Assembly (NCBI GenBank): GCA_022113835.1
Contig: JAILWY010000019.1
Coordinates: 7,278,001 to 7,342,000, forward strand
Length of the DNA stretch: 64,000 nt
From: Atopsyche davidsoni
Taxonomy: Eukaryota; Arthropoda; Insecta; Trichoptera; Hydrobiosidae
Reading direction: 5' to 3'
In this document: piece after piece, positions 33,191-46,600 of the stretch
Layout of the letters: each line of letters begins with the position of its first letter
Position numbering within the stretch: position 1 is the first letter of the stretch
Notes under the pieces: model-generated
What the model saw: only the letters and a program-made list of their open reading frames with translations
Told to the model about the DNA's origin: nothing
Database searches by the model: none
Position numbers and translations under genes: made by a program

Positions 33191-33976
33191 GTTACTCATA
33201 TTCAAATTAAATCATTTAAAAAAAAGTTATTTTTAGTTGATAATTTTTATGTATATGAATATTTTTTTGGATTTTGAAATGAATTGTCTGAGTTTCCATA
33301 ATATATTGTACGGAAATTAGTTTCAATATACAAGTGATTTATTTTATGAGCAAGTTTCTGAAACGCATTATGCTCGCTATCTGAGGTTTGACTGTGTATA
33401 TATATATATATAAATGTGTGTGTGCAATGCATATAGTGGCGTGTGGTCCATACAAGCAAAAAAGCAATATGATTCAATTAAAGTTGTTAAAATATTTTTG
33501 TGTTATGCTATCCAAAAAAAATTGTGCTTTTTATAAATTGTTAGTTATTTTAATTCAAATTTTACAAAGCATTTATTGCTTTAATGATTCTGTGGACTGC
33601 TGTATCTCTTTTTATTGATTGCAAGGAAGTGTTCAATTGTTTTGCGGTAATGTCACATCACATAATATTTTTTGTCTTTTTCATTATTGTATCAAAAGAG
33701 TTCTTTAAAATGTTTACCCTTTAAATTAAAGTTTAACTGCTGCTAGGGCTTCAAAAGCGGAGTTGAATAATTTATTCATATCACTTCTTTTTGAAAAGTC
33801 AACACTTAAATATTCTTCATTCTTTAGCATTTGCACAACTTTTAACAATATTGACTATAATTACATTAGAATAAAATTTTCTTTAGTTGGTGACAGGCGT
33901 GTAGATCGGTGGCTTAAATTTTGTTGTGATGTGAATTCTGGTAATGTTAACAGCCGTGAACATCAAATAGAAATAT

Positions 33977-33982
<6 letters not shown>

Positions 33983-34037
<55 letters not shown>
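33983..34037. repeat. (TA)n microsatellite
   Basis: Simple repeat; it makes spurious open frames around it. Confidence 0.9.
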
Positions 34038-34039
<2 letters not shown>

Positions 34040-34946
34040 CAAGGATAAGCTCATACATTCATGCATACATTTACGTATATGCACATAAACACACACGTTC
34101 ATACATGCATACGTTCAAACAGATTCATATAAACACGTACACACATACTAACTCACTTGCACATAGATGCATTGGTGGCACGCAGTAGATTGATTATTTT
34201 TGACTTTTTTTTAATGATAATTCTGATTGTATGACTTCATTTGCAGATACCCATATCATATTTCATGTTTTAAAGATTATATTTGTATTAATGGTCTAAT
34301 AATTTTGTTTGTAAATTTTAATGATATATATGTAGTATAATATAAATAATTAGGAGGATATCTTTTAGACGTTTTGCAACAAATTTCTGGCACCTTTTTA
34401 TAAGGGTAGTAGGTAGCGAGAACCCTTTTACAATAATAACAATACCTGGGAGCTGGAATATAACCATCTGTGTTCTCACAAATGATTTGGGGTTCAATTG
34501 CATATTTGAATGATAAATAAAGCTCAAATATATATTTGTTAACCGTTAATAATGCTAACATTTTATTATTATCTTTATTTATTTTTTTAAATTTATCACA
34601 ATGAGATATTATCAATTATTATTGTATTAAAATGATACCTTATTTTATTCAATAGCTACTAATCAGAAAAAAAAAGTATAAAGGGTAATTCGCCATTTTA
34701 CAATGAAGTACAATAACAACTCTTTTGAATGATTGATAAATATTTTATAAATTCCTAGCATTCTTTATATTTCATTATTTTCCTTAGCATAAATTCAAAA
34801 TATATTTAGAGTAAAAATACTTTTATTCAATTTATGTGTGATTGTGACATTATACTGCATGATTAAAATTTTGCAGATTTCAGGCCCCCCATCTCCATCG
34901 TCGGGCTCTGCCATAAATGACAGACCCAAACTGTAGATTACTCACA

Positions 34947-37900
34947 ATGGAAGACGAGCAGGTATTTCCTTAATTTTTCAAACCATGCACTTGACTCTTT
35001 GACTGTTGTTTGAAAAACGTTCAGATATTGCTATGACGATTGTCACTGACGTCACAGCGCCCAAAAGTGAATACTTACTGACATCAGAAATTAAATAAAA
35101 AATAAATTTTAAATGTATTTTTTAATTTTTCGTATTGAATAGGCATGAATTTTTGTTTAGGTAGGTTTATGAATTTCAAATACTGTATTTTTTAAATTGA
35201 ATAAGATTTTTTTTATTTTAACACTAAACATACCACACCGGTCAATTTGACCGGTTGGGTACTTTGGTATAGAAAATGCGCATATAATTTTATATTTTTT
35301 GCATATTTGACTTCATGACTTTTTCTATTTATATACAGATGTAGATTTACGCAAAACATGCCTAACAAGCCTGATAAATTTGTAATCAAATCTTGGTTAG
35401 TATCGGACGTCGATAGCAAATAGATCATAAATGCAATTCCATATCTAGGAAAATATGAAAATAGGCCCTCTTCAGTACCACTCACTGAATATGTTGTATT
35501 CAAACTCATGGAACCATTTACGGATTGCGGAAGAACTGTAACCACAGATAACTTCTTTACAAGCAAATACCTAGCAACACAACTACTAGTGAAAAAAACT
35601 ATGTTATTGGAACTATCCGCTCAAATAAAAGGGAATTACCAATAATTGCAAAGCAAAAGAAATATGAAATGGTATGGAACGCTTTTCAACAAAATCTAAG
35701 TAAACAACCAAAAGAAAAAACATATACGAAAGGGACATTGCCTAAATCTACTACAGATTCTTATCAACGTAAGACGTGTCAAATAGATTATTGTTACGAA
35801 AATAAAACTATAAAAAATTATTAAAATGTGAAAAATATGTTTGCGGAAAATGTACAATGGAGACACCTGTATATGTAAAAAATGCTATAAGCAATGAATT
35901 AAAAATTATTATTCTTTGTGTATGTAATAGAAATCGTTAATATACATTTTTATTTTATTTTAATAAAGTTCCTATGTTTATTTCCTTCTAACATCCATAT
36001 TTCATAGAAAACATAAAGACCGGTTGTGGTAGAAATAGGTATATATCAAGTGTTGGTACACTTAGTGTTAAGAGAAATTTAATCAAATAACTTTCCGGTC
36101 GAGCGCTAAAGGCATCTACCTAGTGTATACTGTTACGTGATAGCGTGATAGCTTAAAAACGAAGATCACGGAACGGTTGCAAACAAATAGAATCGATCGA
36201 AGCGCTTCTACTGAGCTCCCGTACGTTCCAAAAACTTCTCGATGCATCGCCAAGCCATTCTCGAACGGCCGTCGTCTGGCAGGGGACAATGTGCAGTCTT
36301 TCGAGATATAAAAGACGACCAACTATCGGAGAGCGAGAGACAGTCTTCGACAGTGTTGATATAAATATTGTGAATACTCTGTATGTGAACAAGTTAAATA
36401 TAACAGTGTGAAATTAATAATCTTTTAATTGTGGACCCGACCCGTTACAATACAAACACCAGGTAATACAACAAAATAAAATCTCTATAACGTATAAGCT
36501 GTCTTGTTATCATTATGAGGGGCTATAATAAATTTGATAAATTGAAAAATATTTTCAATCGAAATCAACTACCGTTTGCGCGATAGAATGTGTTATGTTG
36601 CAGAAGAAGTCGTTGACGGTGAATTGTCCTTTCTGATAATATTACGAGTATGTTCAAGAGCAATACTAAATTTATTTCACAATTCAATTTATCAAAAAAA
36701 TTCTTTATTTTGAGTGCGTAGCGGGAATTACACTATTTATGTGAGACCACAAAACAAAGAATACGTGTTGCGCGCTCGAAAAATCGCAAGCGAATGTTTT
36801 TAATGCGAATTAATCAATTCATCAAAATTATTGTAGCCCTTCATAATGATAACGGACAGCTTATACATTATAAAGCTTTTATTTTTTGTATTGTTTTTAT
36901 AATAACTAAAATTGTAACTATATATTTATATTTCGTGTAATTTATACTTTTTTATGTAATTTGTTTAATGTTCTCTTAAAATATACAAATCTACCCGAAC
37001 ACAGATTCATTCCTATGATAATTAAATAATTTAAAAAAAAAGAAAACGTTTTTTATAGCTGATGTCTTAACTCTTGGTACATATTCAAAATCGAGTGCTT
37101 TGATGCCAATACCAATCGTCGTGGCAGCCTTCGAACGTTTTATGAATAGTCTCACATTAAAAACGTACTTTTTTTGCATGATCTAAGTATTGAAAAATAG
37201 ATTTCAAACCGTTTATGTTCTACTTTAAACGCCCAATAAAGTATTAGTGCACCCATGAAAAAATATATAATAAAAAATACCTAAGCAGTTAAAGGGTTAA
37301 TACTGTAAGATTTAAAAATTAAAGCTTTTGTAGCGGTCGGTGCACATACACCAAGTTACAATGCATCGGCACACGTCGGCACTGTCCGAGGTGACTACTT
37401 GGCGGCGTAACAATAACCAAAATATAAAAAGAGCTGCCAGCTCTTTACGCAGCAGAGATTCACTTCGACGCACAACAGAACCAGTGACCCTTGTACTTCT
37501 GTATCGTAAATTATAAATAATAAAGCAAACACGTAAATAGTTTTTGCCGACTTTCTGATTTGAAACCATACCTGAATCCTGCAACCAATATTCCACATCA
37601 CGGTTATACCAGAACATCTACATCAAATACATAGGCGAAACTTTCAATAAATTGTTTTACCTTATATATTGGGATTTCACCAGCATTGTTGAAAGTTGGT
37701 TTCAGCTGGCAGAGAGCGTGAATCTTTTTAATGCCTTCAAAATCTTCTATAGAGATAACTAACTAGCAGATTGGTCTGTGTTTGTGGGAATCCAAATAAA
37801 AATATCCATTTGATAATTTTTTTAATAATTAAATGAAGATATAATATATTAATTTATATAAACATTTTCCTAATTTTCCAGGACATGTCTGAATCCGAAA

Positions 37901-40600
37901 TGGAGTTAACGAAATCAAAAAGTTCAGAAAACTCTGAAAGCTGTAGACCCGAATCTAGCATGGAGGTAACCTACCGACCAATCTTTTGAACCTAATTAAA
38001 ACCTACCGGAGGGCTTATTTTGGCCCCTTTTCAAACTTTGTTCAGACTTTTACATGTTTATTCGCTATCAATTTCACAAATTACCTAAATTATTCATACA
38101 ATGCATTTTTCAGTTATTACCTCTCGTTTTATTTTATTTTTATTATTTTCCAAAAATTAAACTTATATACTTTTTTTAATTCAGACAAAATTTTAAGTTA
38201 ACATAAATCTTTTAAAGTTTTTTTCCATGTACAAAAGAAATCGAATGAAAAAAAGCGAAGCTGTTAAGAAAAAGATTTCTGACAATTCACTTATGTCAAT
38301 TTTTATTAATTTTTCAGAATCTGATCTTCTGAACCTTCTGATTCAAATATGAAGCAAACAGACTCGAATACAACTTGTTTCTATTTTCTATAAATATTTT
38401 TTTAGGAGCAGCCTTTAACCACTACAGTTATAAACATACGTGACTCTACATTTGACTTGAGTCCTGAGGTAACAAACTGACCTATCTGTCAAATATAAAC
38501 AGAAATATTCTTTGACAATTTGTTTATATTATCTTTTTATTCTTTTTCAGGATGAGGCTTCATCTACTAATACGAACTTGGTGTCACCGACTCCAAGCGG
38601 GCATTGCTCTGTCACTAAAAAAGACCCAATGGTAACCAGCTGACTTGTCTGTTTAATGTAATGAGACGTATAATTTTGAATTTTGCTTTTAATGTTATTT
38701 ATTTATATTTTGGGATCAGGTACCACCTGCATCACCTTTATCAACTCCAGGCGCTGAACCTGAAGCGATGATTCAGGTAACCAGCTGACCAAACTGTTGA
38801 TTTTTAACAGAAATACTCAATTGATAATTTGTTTATATTATTTTTCAGGATGAGCCTTTATCTACAATAAGCAATGTAGTGCCACTAAGTAGAAGCAGGC
38901 ATTGCTCTGTCATTAAAAAGGACCCAATGGTAACCAACTGACTTGTCTCTTTAATGTAATGAGAAGTATGGTTTTGAAAATTTGCTTTTAATGTTATTTA
39001 TTTATATTTTGGGATCAGGTACCATCTGCTTCACCATTATCACCTCCATTTTTGTTTGACGTTAGACCTGAAACGATGATTCAGGTAACCAGCTGACCAA
39101 CATGTTGATTCTAAACAGAAATACTTTTTGACAGTTGTTTTATATTTGTTTATAATTAATTTTTAGTGGGAGTCTTTTTCTAGTAGATCAAACATAATAT
39201 CACCAGTTTTAAGGACCAATGAATCTGAAACTGAACGTTTCCTTACGGTAATCAGCTGACTTTCTTTTTTTAAATATAATCATTTGTATTATTTTGACAA
39301 TTTGCCTTAAATTTGTTAATTTTTTTTAAGGACCTGGTATCAACTGCTTCACCTTCACCAAACTCAGACTTGTTTGAGAGTGGACCTTTACCGTGGGAGG
39401 TAATCAGCTGACCAAACTGTTAATTCTTAACATAAATATGCTTTGACTAGTTGTTTATATTATTTTTTTAACAATTTTTTTTAGGAAGAGTCTTCATACT
39501 CTAGAGAATACATGATATCACCTTTTGAATGTCTGCAGAGATTTGAACTTGTAATGTTGGAGGTAAATAGCTGATCTATATGCTAAATTTATAGTAAACA
39601 GAAATATTCTTTGACAATTTGTTTATGTTATCTTGTAATAATATTTCAAGACTAGCCTTTACTCATTAGAGTAAACATCAGGTCACCTCTGTTAAATGTA
39701 AACAGTATAGTTTTGTAAATTTGCCTAAATATTGTTTCTTCATTTTTAAGAACACATCTTCATCTGGTCCACGTACACCACCCATGATTGAAACGTCTGA
39801 TGCTGAACCTGAAGTATTGTATGGTCAACCTGATGCCTCAGATACTGAAACTGAATCATCGGATGCTGAATTTGAATTTTCGGATGCTGAACCTGAAGCC
39901 TCGGATGCTGAACCTGAAGCATCGGATGCTGAACCTGAAGCATCGAATGCTGAATCTGAAGCCTCGGATCCTGAATCTGAACCTGAATCGTCGAATGATG
40001 AACCTGAAGCATCAGATGATGAACCTGAAGCGTCGGATGATGAATCTAAGGCGTCGGATGTTAAACCTGAACCGTCAGGGGATAAACCTGAAGCATCGGA
40101 TAGTGAACCCGAAGCATCGATAGAGGTAACCAACTGACCGAACTGTTGATTCTAAACAGAAAGACCCTTTGACTATTTGCTCATATTATATTTTAATAAT
40201 ATTTCAGTACCTATCATATCACCAGTACCAGTAATATCACCAGTTATAAGTGTACATGAATCAGAATCTGAACTGTAGCCTGAGATTATTAGATCTATCT
40301 GTTAAATCTGACTTTTCTGTTTGATATTAAGAGAAGTATGAATATGAAAATTAGGTTTTAATCGTATTTTTTTTTAATATTTTAGGATCAGGTACCACCT
40401 GTGTCACCATTACCACCTCCAGAACCGATGATAGTGGTAACCAGCTGACCTGACTGTTGATTTTTAACAGAAATACTCATTTGATATTTTTTTTATATTA
40501 TCTTTTTATTATTTTTCAGGATGAGGCTTCATCTACCATAATAGATGTGGTGTCACTTAATATAAGCGGGGATTGCTCTGTCACTCAAAAGGACCCAATA
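34947..40600 (+). CDS. Cassette gene, N-terminal exon group (13 exons)
   Basis: Exons: 34947-34961 (MEDEQ), 37882-37965, 38406-38468, 38551-38631, 38720-38776, 38849-38929, 39019-39084, 39167-39247, 39331-39399, 39485-39562, 39751-40125, 40386-40436, 40520-40600. Two types alternate: DEA/DEP exons of 81 nt ending KKDPM, KKDPM or QKDPI (38551, 38849, 40520), and VP.ASP exons of 51-66 nt ending MIQ or MIV (38720, 39019, 40386). This implies tandem duplication of an exon pair with roughly 300-bp spacing. At 38720 and 39019 the ancestral acceptor TTTTAG has become TTTGG, so the acceptor seems to have moved 6 nt to GATCAG. The 375-nt exon at 39751 is an exception in length and encodes about 14 'EPEASDA'-type heptads. 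Confidence 0.8.
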
Positions 40601-43600
40601 GTAACCAGCTGACTTGTCTGTTTAATTTAATGAGTAGTATGGTTTTGAAAATTTGGTTTGAATCTTGTTTTTTTTATATTTTAGGATCAGGTACCATCTG
40701 CGTCGCCTCAGGTACCACCACCTCCAGGTATGCTTGACGCTGAACCCGAAGCGATGATTCAGGTAACCCGCTGACCACACTGTTGATTTTTAACGGAATA
40801 CCCAATTGATAATTTGTTCATATTACCTTTTTCTAATTTTTAAGGATCAGCCTTTTCTCACAAGAACAAACATGGTGATGTCACCAATTATATATATACA
40901 TGGTTCTGATTCTGATGAGTATTCTGAGGTAACTAGCTGACTATCTGTTGACTTTAATCAGAAATTCTCTTGTTTATTTAGTAATAATTTTTCATGACCT
41001 GCCTTCAAACTGCAGACCTGCAAACATTTTTATAGATAGACGGTTTTTTTATTTTGCCATTTGATTTTACCAAAAATTATCTTAACTAATGTTAATTTTG
41101 TATGACAATAATTTGTTTTTAAATTACTATAATCTTTAATGTTTCTTCATATAAAATAAAAACCAGTTGGTTAAGCCATAAAATCTAAACCCATTTATAC
41201 TTATGATATATTTTATAATTTTTTAGAGTCGGGGGTATATGGAAATTGACATTTGGTGACAAATTTGGTTTTAATCTTGTTTTTTTTATATTTTAGGATC
41301 AGGTACCATCTGCGTCGCCTCAGGTACCACCACCTCCAGGTATGCTTGACGCTGAACCCGAAGCGATGATTCAGGTAACCCGCTGACCACACTGTTGATT
41401 TTTAACGGAATACCCAATTGATAATTTGTTTATATTACCTTTTTCTAATTTTTAAGGATCAGCCTTTTCTCACAAGAACAAACATGGTGATGTCACCAAT
41501 TATATATATACATGGTTCTGATTCTGATGAGTATTCTGAGGTAACTAGCTGACTATCTGTTGACTTTAATCAGAAATTCTCTTGTTTATTTAGTAATAAT
41601 TTTTCATGACCTGCCTTCAAACTGCAGACCTGCAAACATTTTTATAGATAGACGGTTTTTTTATTTTGCCATTTGATTTTACCAAAAATTATCTTAACTA
41701 ATGTTAATTTTGTATGACAATAATTTGTTTTTAAATTACTATAATCTTTAATGTTTCTTCATATAAAATAAAAACCAGTTGGTTAAGCCATAAAATCTAA
41801 ACCCATTTATACTTATGATATATTTTATAATTTTTTAGAGTCGGGGGTATATGGAAATTGACATTTGGTGACAAATTTGGTTTTAATCTTGTTTTTTTTA
41901 TATTTTAGGATCAGGTACCATCTGCGTCGCCTCAGGTACCACCACCTCCAGGTATGCTTGACGCTGAACCTGAAGCGATGATTCAGGTAACCCGCTGACC
42001 ACACTGTTGATTTTTAACGGAATACCCAATTGATAATTTGTTCATATTACCTTTTTCTAATTTTTAAGGATCAGCCTTTTCTCACAAGAACAAACATGGT
42101 GATGTCACCAATTATATATATACATGGTTCTGATTCTGATGAGTATTCTGAGGTAACTAGCTGACTATCTGTTGACTTTAATCAGATATTCTCTTGTTTA
42201 TTTAGTAATAATTTTTCATGACCTGCCTTCAAACTGCAGACCTGCAAACATTTTTATAGATAGACGGTTTTTTTATTTTGCCATTTGATTTTACCAAAAA
42301 TTATCTTAACTAATGTTAATTTTGTATGACAATAATTTGTTTTTAAATTACTATAATCTTTAATGTTTCTTCATATAAAATAAAAACCAGTTGGTTAAGC
42401 CATAAAATCTAAACCCATTTATACTTATGATATATTTTATAATTTTTTAGAGTCGGGGGTATATGGAAATTGACATTTGGTGACAAATTTGGTTTTAATC
42501 TTGTTTTTTTTATATTTTAGGATCAGGTACCATCTGCGTCGCCTCAGGTACCACCACCTCCAGGTATGCTTGACGCTGAACCTGAAGCGATGATTCAGGT
42601 AACCCGCTGACCACACTGTTGATTTTTAACGGAATACCCAATTGATAATTTGTTCATATTACCTTTTTCTAATTTTTAAGGATCAGCCTTTTCTCACAAG
42701 AACAAACATGGTGATGTCACCAATTATATATATACATGGTTCTGATTCTGATGAGTATTCTGAGGTAACTAGCTGACTATCTGTTGACTTTAATCAGATA
42801 TTCTCTTGTTTATTTAGTAATAATTTTTCATGACCTGCCTTCAAACTGCAGACCTGCAAACATTTTTATAGATAGACGGTTTTTTTATTTTGCCATTTGA
42901 TTTTACCAAAAATTATCTTAACTAATGTTAATTTTGTATGACAATAATTTGTTTTTAAATTACTATAATCTTTAATGTTTCTTCATATAAAATAAAAACC
43001 AGTTGGTTAAGCCATAAAATCTAAACCCATTTATACTTATGATATATTTTATAATTTTTTAGAGTCGGGGGTATATGGAAATTGACATTTCTGACTCTCC
43101 TTTGGACCTCAGTTGTCACCGTGACCAAGCATCAAGTAATCTAGATAACCAGTACAATAGCAACTACCAATATAAAGTAAGAAAATAATACATTTTTAAG
43201 AATTTTCTTATTTTGTTTCCACACTCAAGCCAATGATGTAGAGGTACTAAAAATTATTCACAAACTCTATGTGACTTAAAAAATATTCTTTAAGAACATT
43301 CTTCGTGGAAAAAGTAAAATACATATTGTTAAATATATGACTTCCCCAGTTTTTAGCAAGTGCACTGCTGTGATCTCTTTATCTGCAGCACCGCCCTCGC
43401 CATGAATAATGTTCACGGTTTGTGTATTTTAAAATTAAAGTTCAAAAATTCGGCAGTATGTCAAAGGAATAAAGGTAAGGTTGTTGTTAGTTAGAACAGC
43501 ACTCACATGCTGTTTCTTCACCCTTATGAAAATCCACACTGTGTATCAAAATATGAATAGTTACATAGTCAATGAAGATGCATTGCCTAAATAGCCTTTT

Positions 43601-46600
43601 AAACGTGTAAAAAATTAAATAAAAAAGATAATTTTACTTGTTTTGTTCTAATTTTAAAAAAACCACAGAAATGTTTCTAAAAAAGCACCGAGCAGGCTTG
43701 GGTTTAACACTAAACATAGTTTTTATTTTTGATAATATATGTGCTTTGAACAATAACCTTATTTCTGTACAATTTTTATTTTTTTATTGCAGTCCTTGAG
43801 AGGTAAACGTTGTCATGATGAAACCATGAATAGAGCTCCTTTGATATTCATGCCACGCACGGATCCAGAAATTGATCTGGTAGGTTTCTAAAAAACACTG
43901 AGCGTGTTTGGCTTTTACATAGATCAAAAAGTTTTTATAATATAGTTGCATTAATCGCTTAACTCATTTCTGTATTGTTATTATTTTTCATTAGAATGTC
44001 TTCAAAAATTTTGGCACATCAGATGACTTCCATACTCCTCCGATGGCCATTCCCCTCCCAGCTCATAGTCAAAGAAATGAACATGTAGGTTTCTGAAAAG
44101 GCGCTGAGCCTGTTTGCTTTTTTACATCAAACAAAAAGTTATTATTTTCAGTTTACCTAATACTTGTATTTTTCTATTGCAGTTGAGAGACAATCAAGCT
44201 CCGAATGCAGCTGGGATTGAAGCGCCTCCAATGGCCACATACCCCCTGGCTCGTGATCAGGTAGGTTTCTGAAAAGGCACTGAGGTTTTACATGAAACAC
44301 GCAAAGTTTCATTGTTCCTCCAGAGGTCGCATCCCTCACGGGTAACCTATGGCCAAAATACCAAAATAACTTGTATCTTTGTTATCTGTTAGTATACTAA
44401 CTGTTATCTTTTTACATTTAACATAAAAATATTGTTTTTTTGTAATACAAGTACGAAGATTGTTTACCTTATTTCTGTACAATTATTATTTTTTTATTGC
44501 AGTCCTTAAGAGCTCCTCCGATATCCATACCACGCACAGATCCAGAAAATGATTTGGTAGGTTTCTAAAAAACACAATCTGTTTGGTTTTAACGTAGAAC
44601 AAAATGTTTTTTGTTATTATAGTATTACTAGAAATGTAGCCCGTCATAAAATGACGTATTCGATGAACGATGCAATAGTGTTTGAACATATGTTTGGCTG
44701 ACAATTAGATGAATATTTAATTTCATTTTGTACACATATATTTTGAATAACCGGATATTAATTTCGAAAGCAAAGCCATTCTAGGAAATATCACATTTCG
44801 TGTCACAAACAACGAATCACTTTCACTGCACTGTTCTTTATTAGATGCAGTCTGTATCACGTTCAATTGTGCTATTCTTTTTTAATTACGTTTGCTGTGC
44901 TTAGACGGTGTTATTTTTTTAGGAGGCATTTTAAGTTATTAATGATGTGATTAATAATTTCTAACGCAACTAAAAAATAAAATTGGTACTTGTGTCAAGC
45001 TGACATAAACTGTAAATTTCTTAGATATAAAAATTCTAAATTTGAAATTCTCGCTGTGAACAACAGAATCATATAATTCGTACATAAAGCATATTTGATA
45101 GTTTTATTTATGAAATATTATTATTAATGAAAATATTATCCTATCGTCTTGAAATTCGGCACATAACTGCGAAAAATCTCACTGAACTTGCGTGCAAAAA
45201 ATCAGCGTTGTATCGTGGGTGGGTGTGTGTGTGTATGTCATTAAACATACACAAACACCCACCCACACACAATGGCTATTATTATAGTGGATTATAGCTA
45301 ATTTCTGTATAATGATTATCTTTTTATAGAATCTCTTCAGAGGTTTTATAGCTTCAGTTGATTTCCGTGGTCGTCGGATGGTCTCATCCCGCACAGACAG
45401 AAATCGAATTCGGGTAGGTATCTAATAACCCCCTGAGCATGTTTACTTTTAACACTTGGGGTGCGGGCGATTTGCGCACGGAACTATGCGTGGAGCAGGC
45501 GTTTTTCGCGACATTTCGCGCGAAATTAAACATTTGGGTAAATTGCGATAACTTGGAAAATACTCATTTGATTTTTATATTTCTTTTTTTGTATTACTTA
45601 TAATTGTACTATTCACAGTTCTGTGGACATAAATTCTACTTTCGACAGAGATTTTTTTTTCAAGGCAATTGAAAACATAATTTAGTTTTTTAAACTTTAT
45701 TTCAAAATTTTATACAAAAAATGTTTACCTAAACATAAAAAATATCAATAATGTTTGAGAGTGTGATATCTTTCAAAACATTCCATTACTTCATCGTCAC
45801 TAGAATCTTCATCACTCGTACTCGTATTTTCAAGATCGCTATCACAAGAATAATTAGACAAATTGTCTACACAAAACTCGTCATCACTATCGTCTGTATA
45901 CTGCGACATTTTAGGTAAAAGCAAATAAAAATAATAACGATTAAAAATAGAGGTATTCTGAAAGGTTTTAGATATAAAAAAAAAAAATTATGTATTATGC
46001 GTTTTTGCGGAACGATGTTATTTTATTTGGTCAAAAATTTCTATGTAAATGTCTTTATCACAATATATTTAAATATTTAAACGCGTAATAATATTCACGA
46101 AGCTCAAAAATAAAGACGTCAGGACACAAGAAGTATTTCTCAATAACTGTTCTCTTTGCACACTGGGATATCGGTCATAAAACTCGTAAACAATACATCG
46201 GTACTGCATTCCACCAGTGCCATAAAGTGCATTCTACTTACAAGGGATTTTTATGATCCCTGTTACCCCAGCGGGTATGAAACGGTTCGCCTAGGCAGGT
46301 AGGTATCTTTGTGAAGGACAAACAAACAAATATTTCGTAATACGCAGTTGTAATCGGTCCGCGTTGACACTTTTATCGCATCCCACCCCTAATCTATACG
46401 AACCGAGTTTAGACGGAGTAATTCGTTTAGTAATTCATGCGAGCCGTCTTAAGTCGGTTCCCGCACCCCAAGTGTTAACATTGAACATAAGGTTTTTTTG
46501 TTTGTTGATAATATGGGTGAGTTAATTGTTAACCTGTTTTCTTTATATTATTTTAGCCCTTGAATCCAGGTAGCAGTTTATCTGATTTTCCTTGTCCTCC

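Noticed and set aside
33763..34188. 141-codon plus-strand frame
   Set aside because: Much of it is the translation of a (TA)n microsatellite and CA-rich sequence; intronic.
35213..35566. 117-codon minus-strand frame
   Set aside because: Complement of the piggyBac transposase core, which reads clearly on the plus strand.
39746..40133. Minus-strand and second plus-strand frames over the acidic repeat
   Set aside because: Low-period repeats stay open in many frames; the frame encoding EPEASDA is the only one that joins neighbouring exons in phase.
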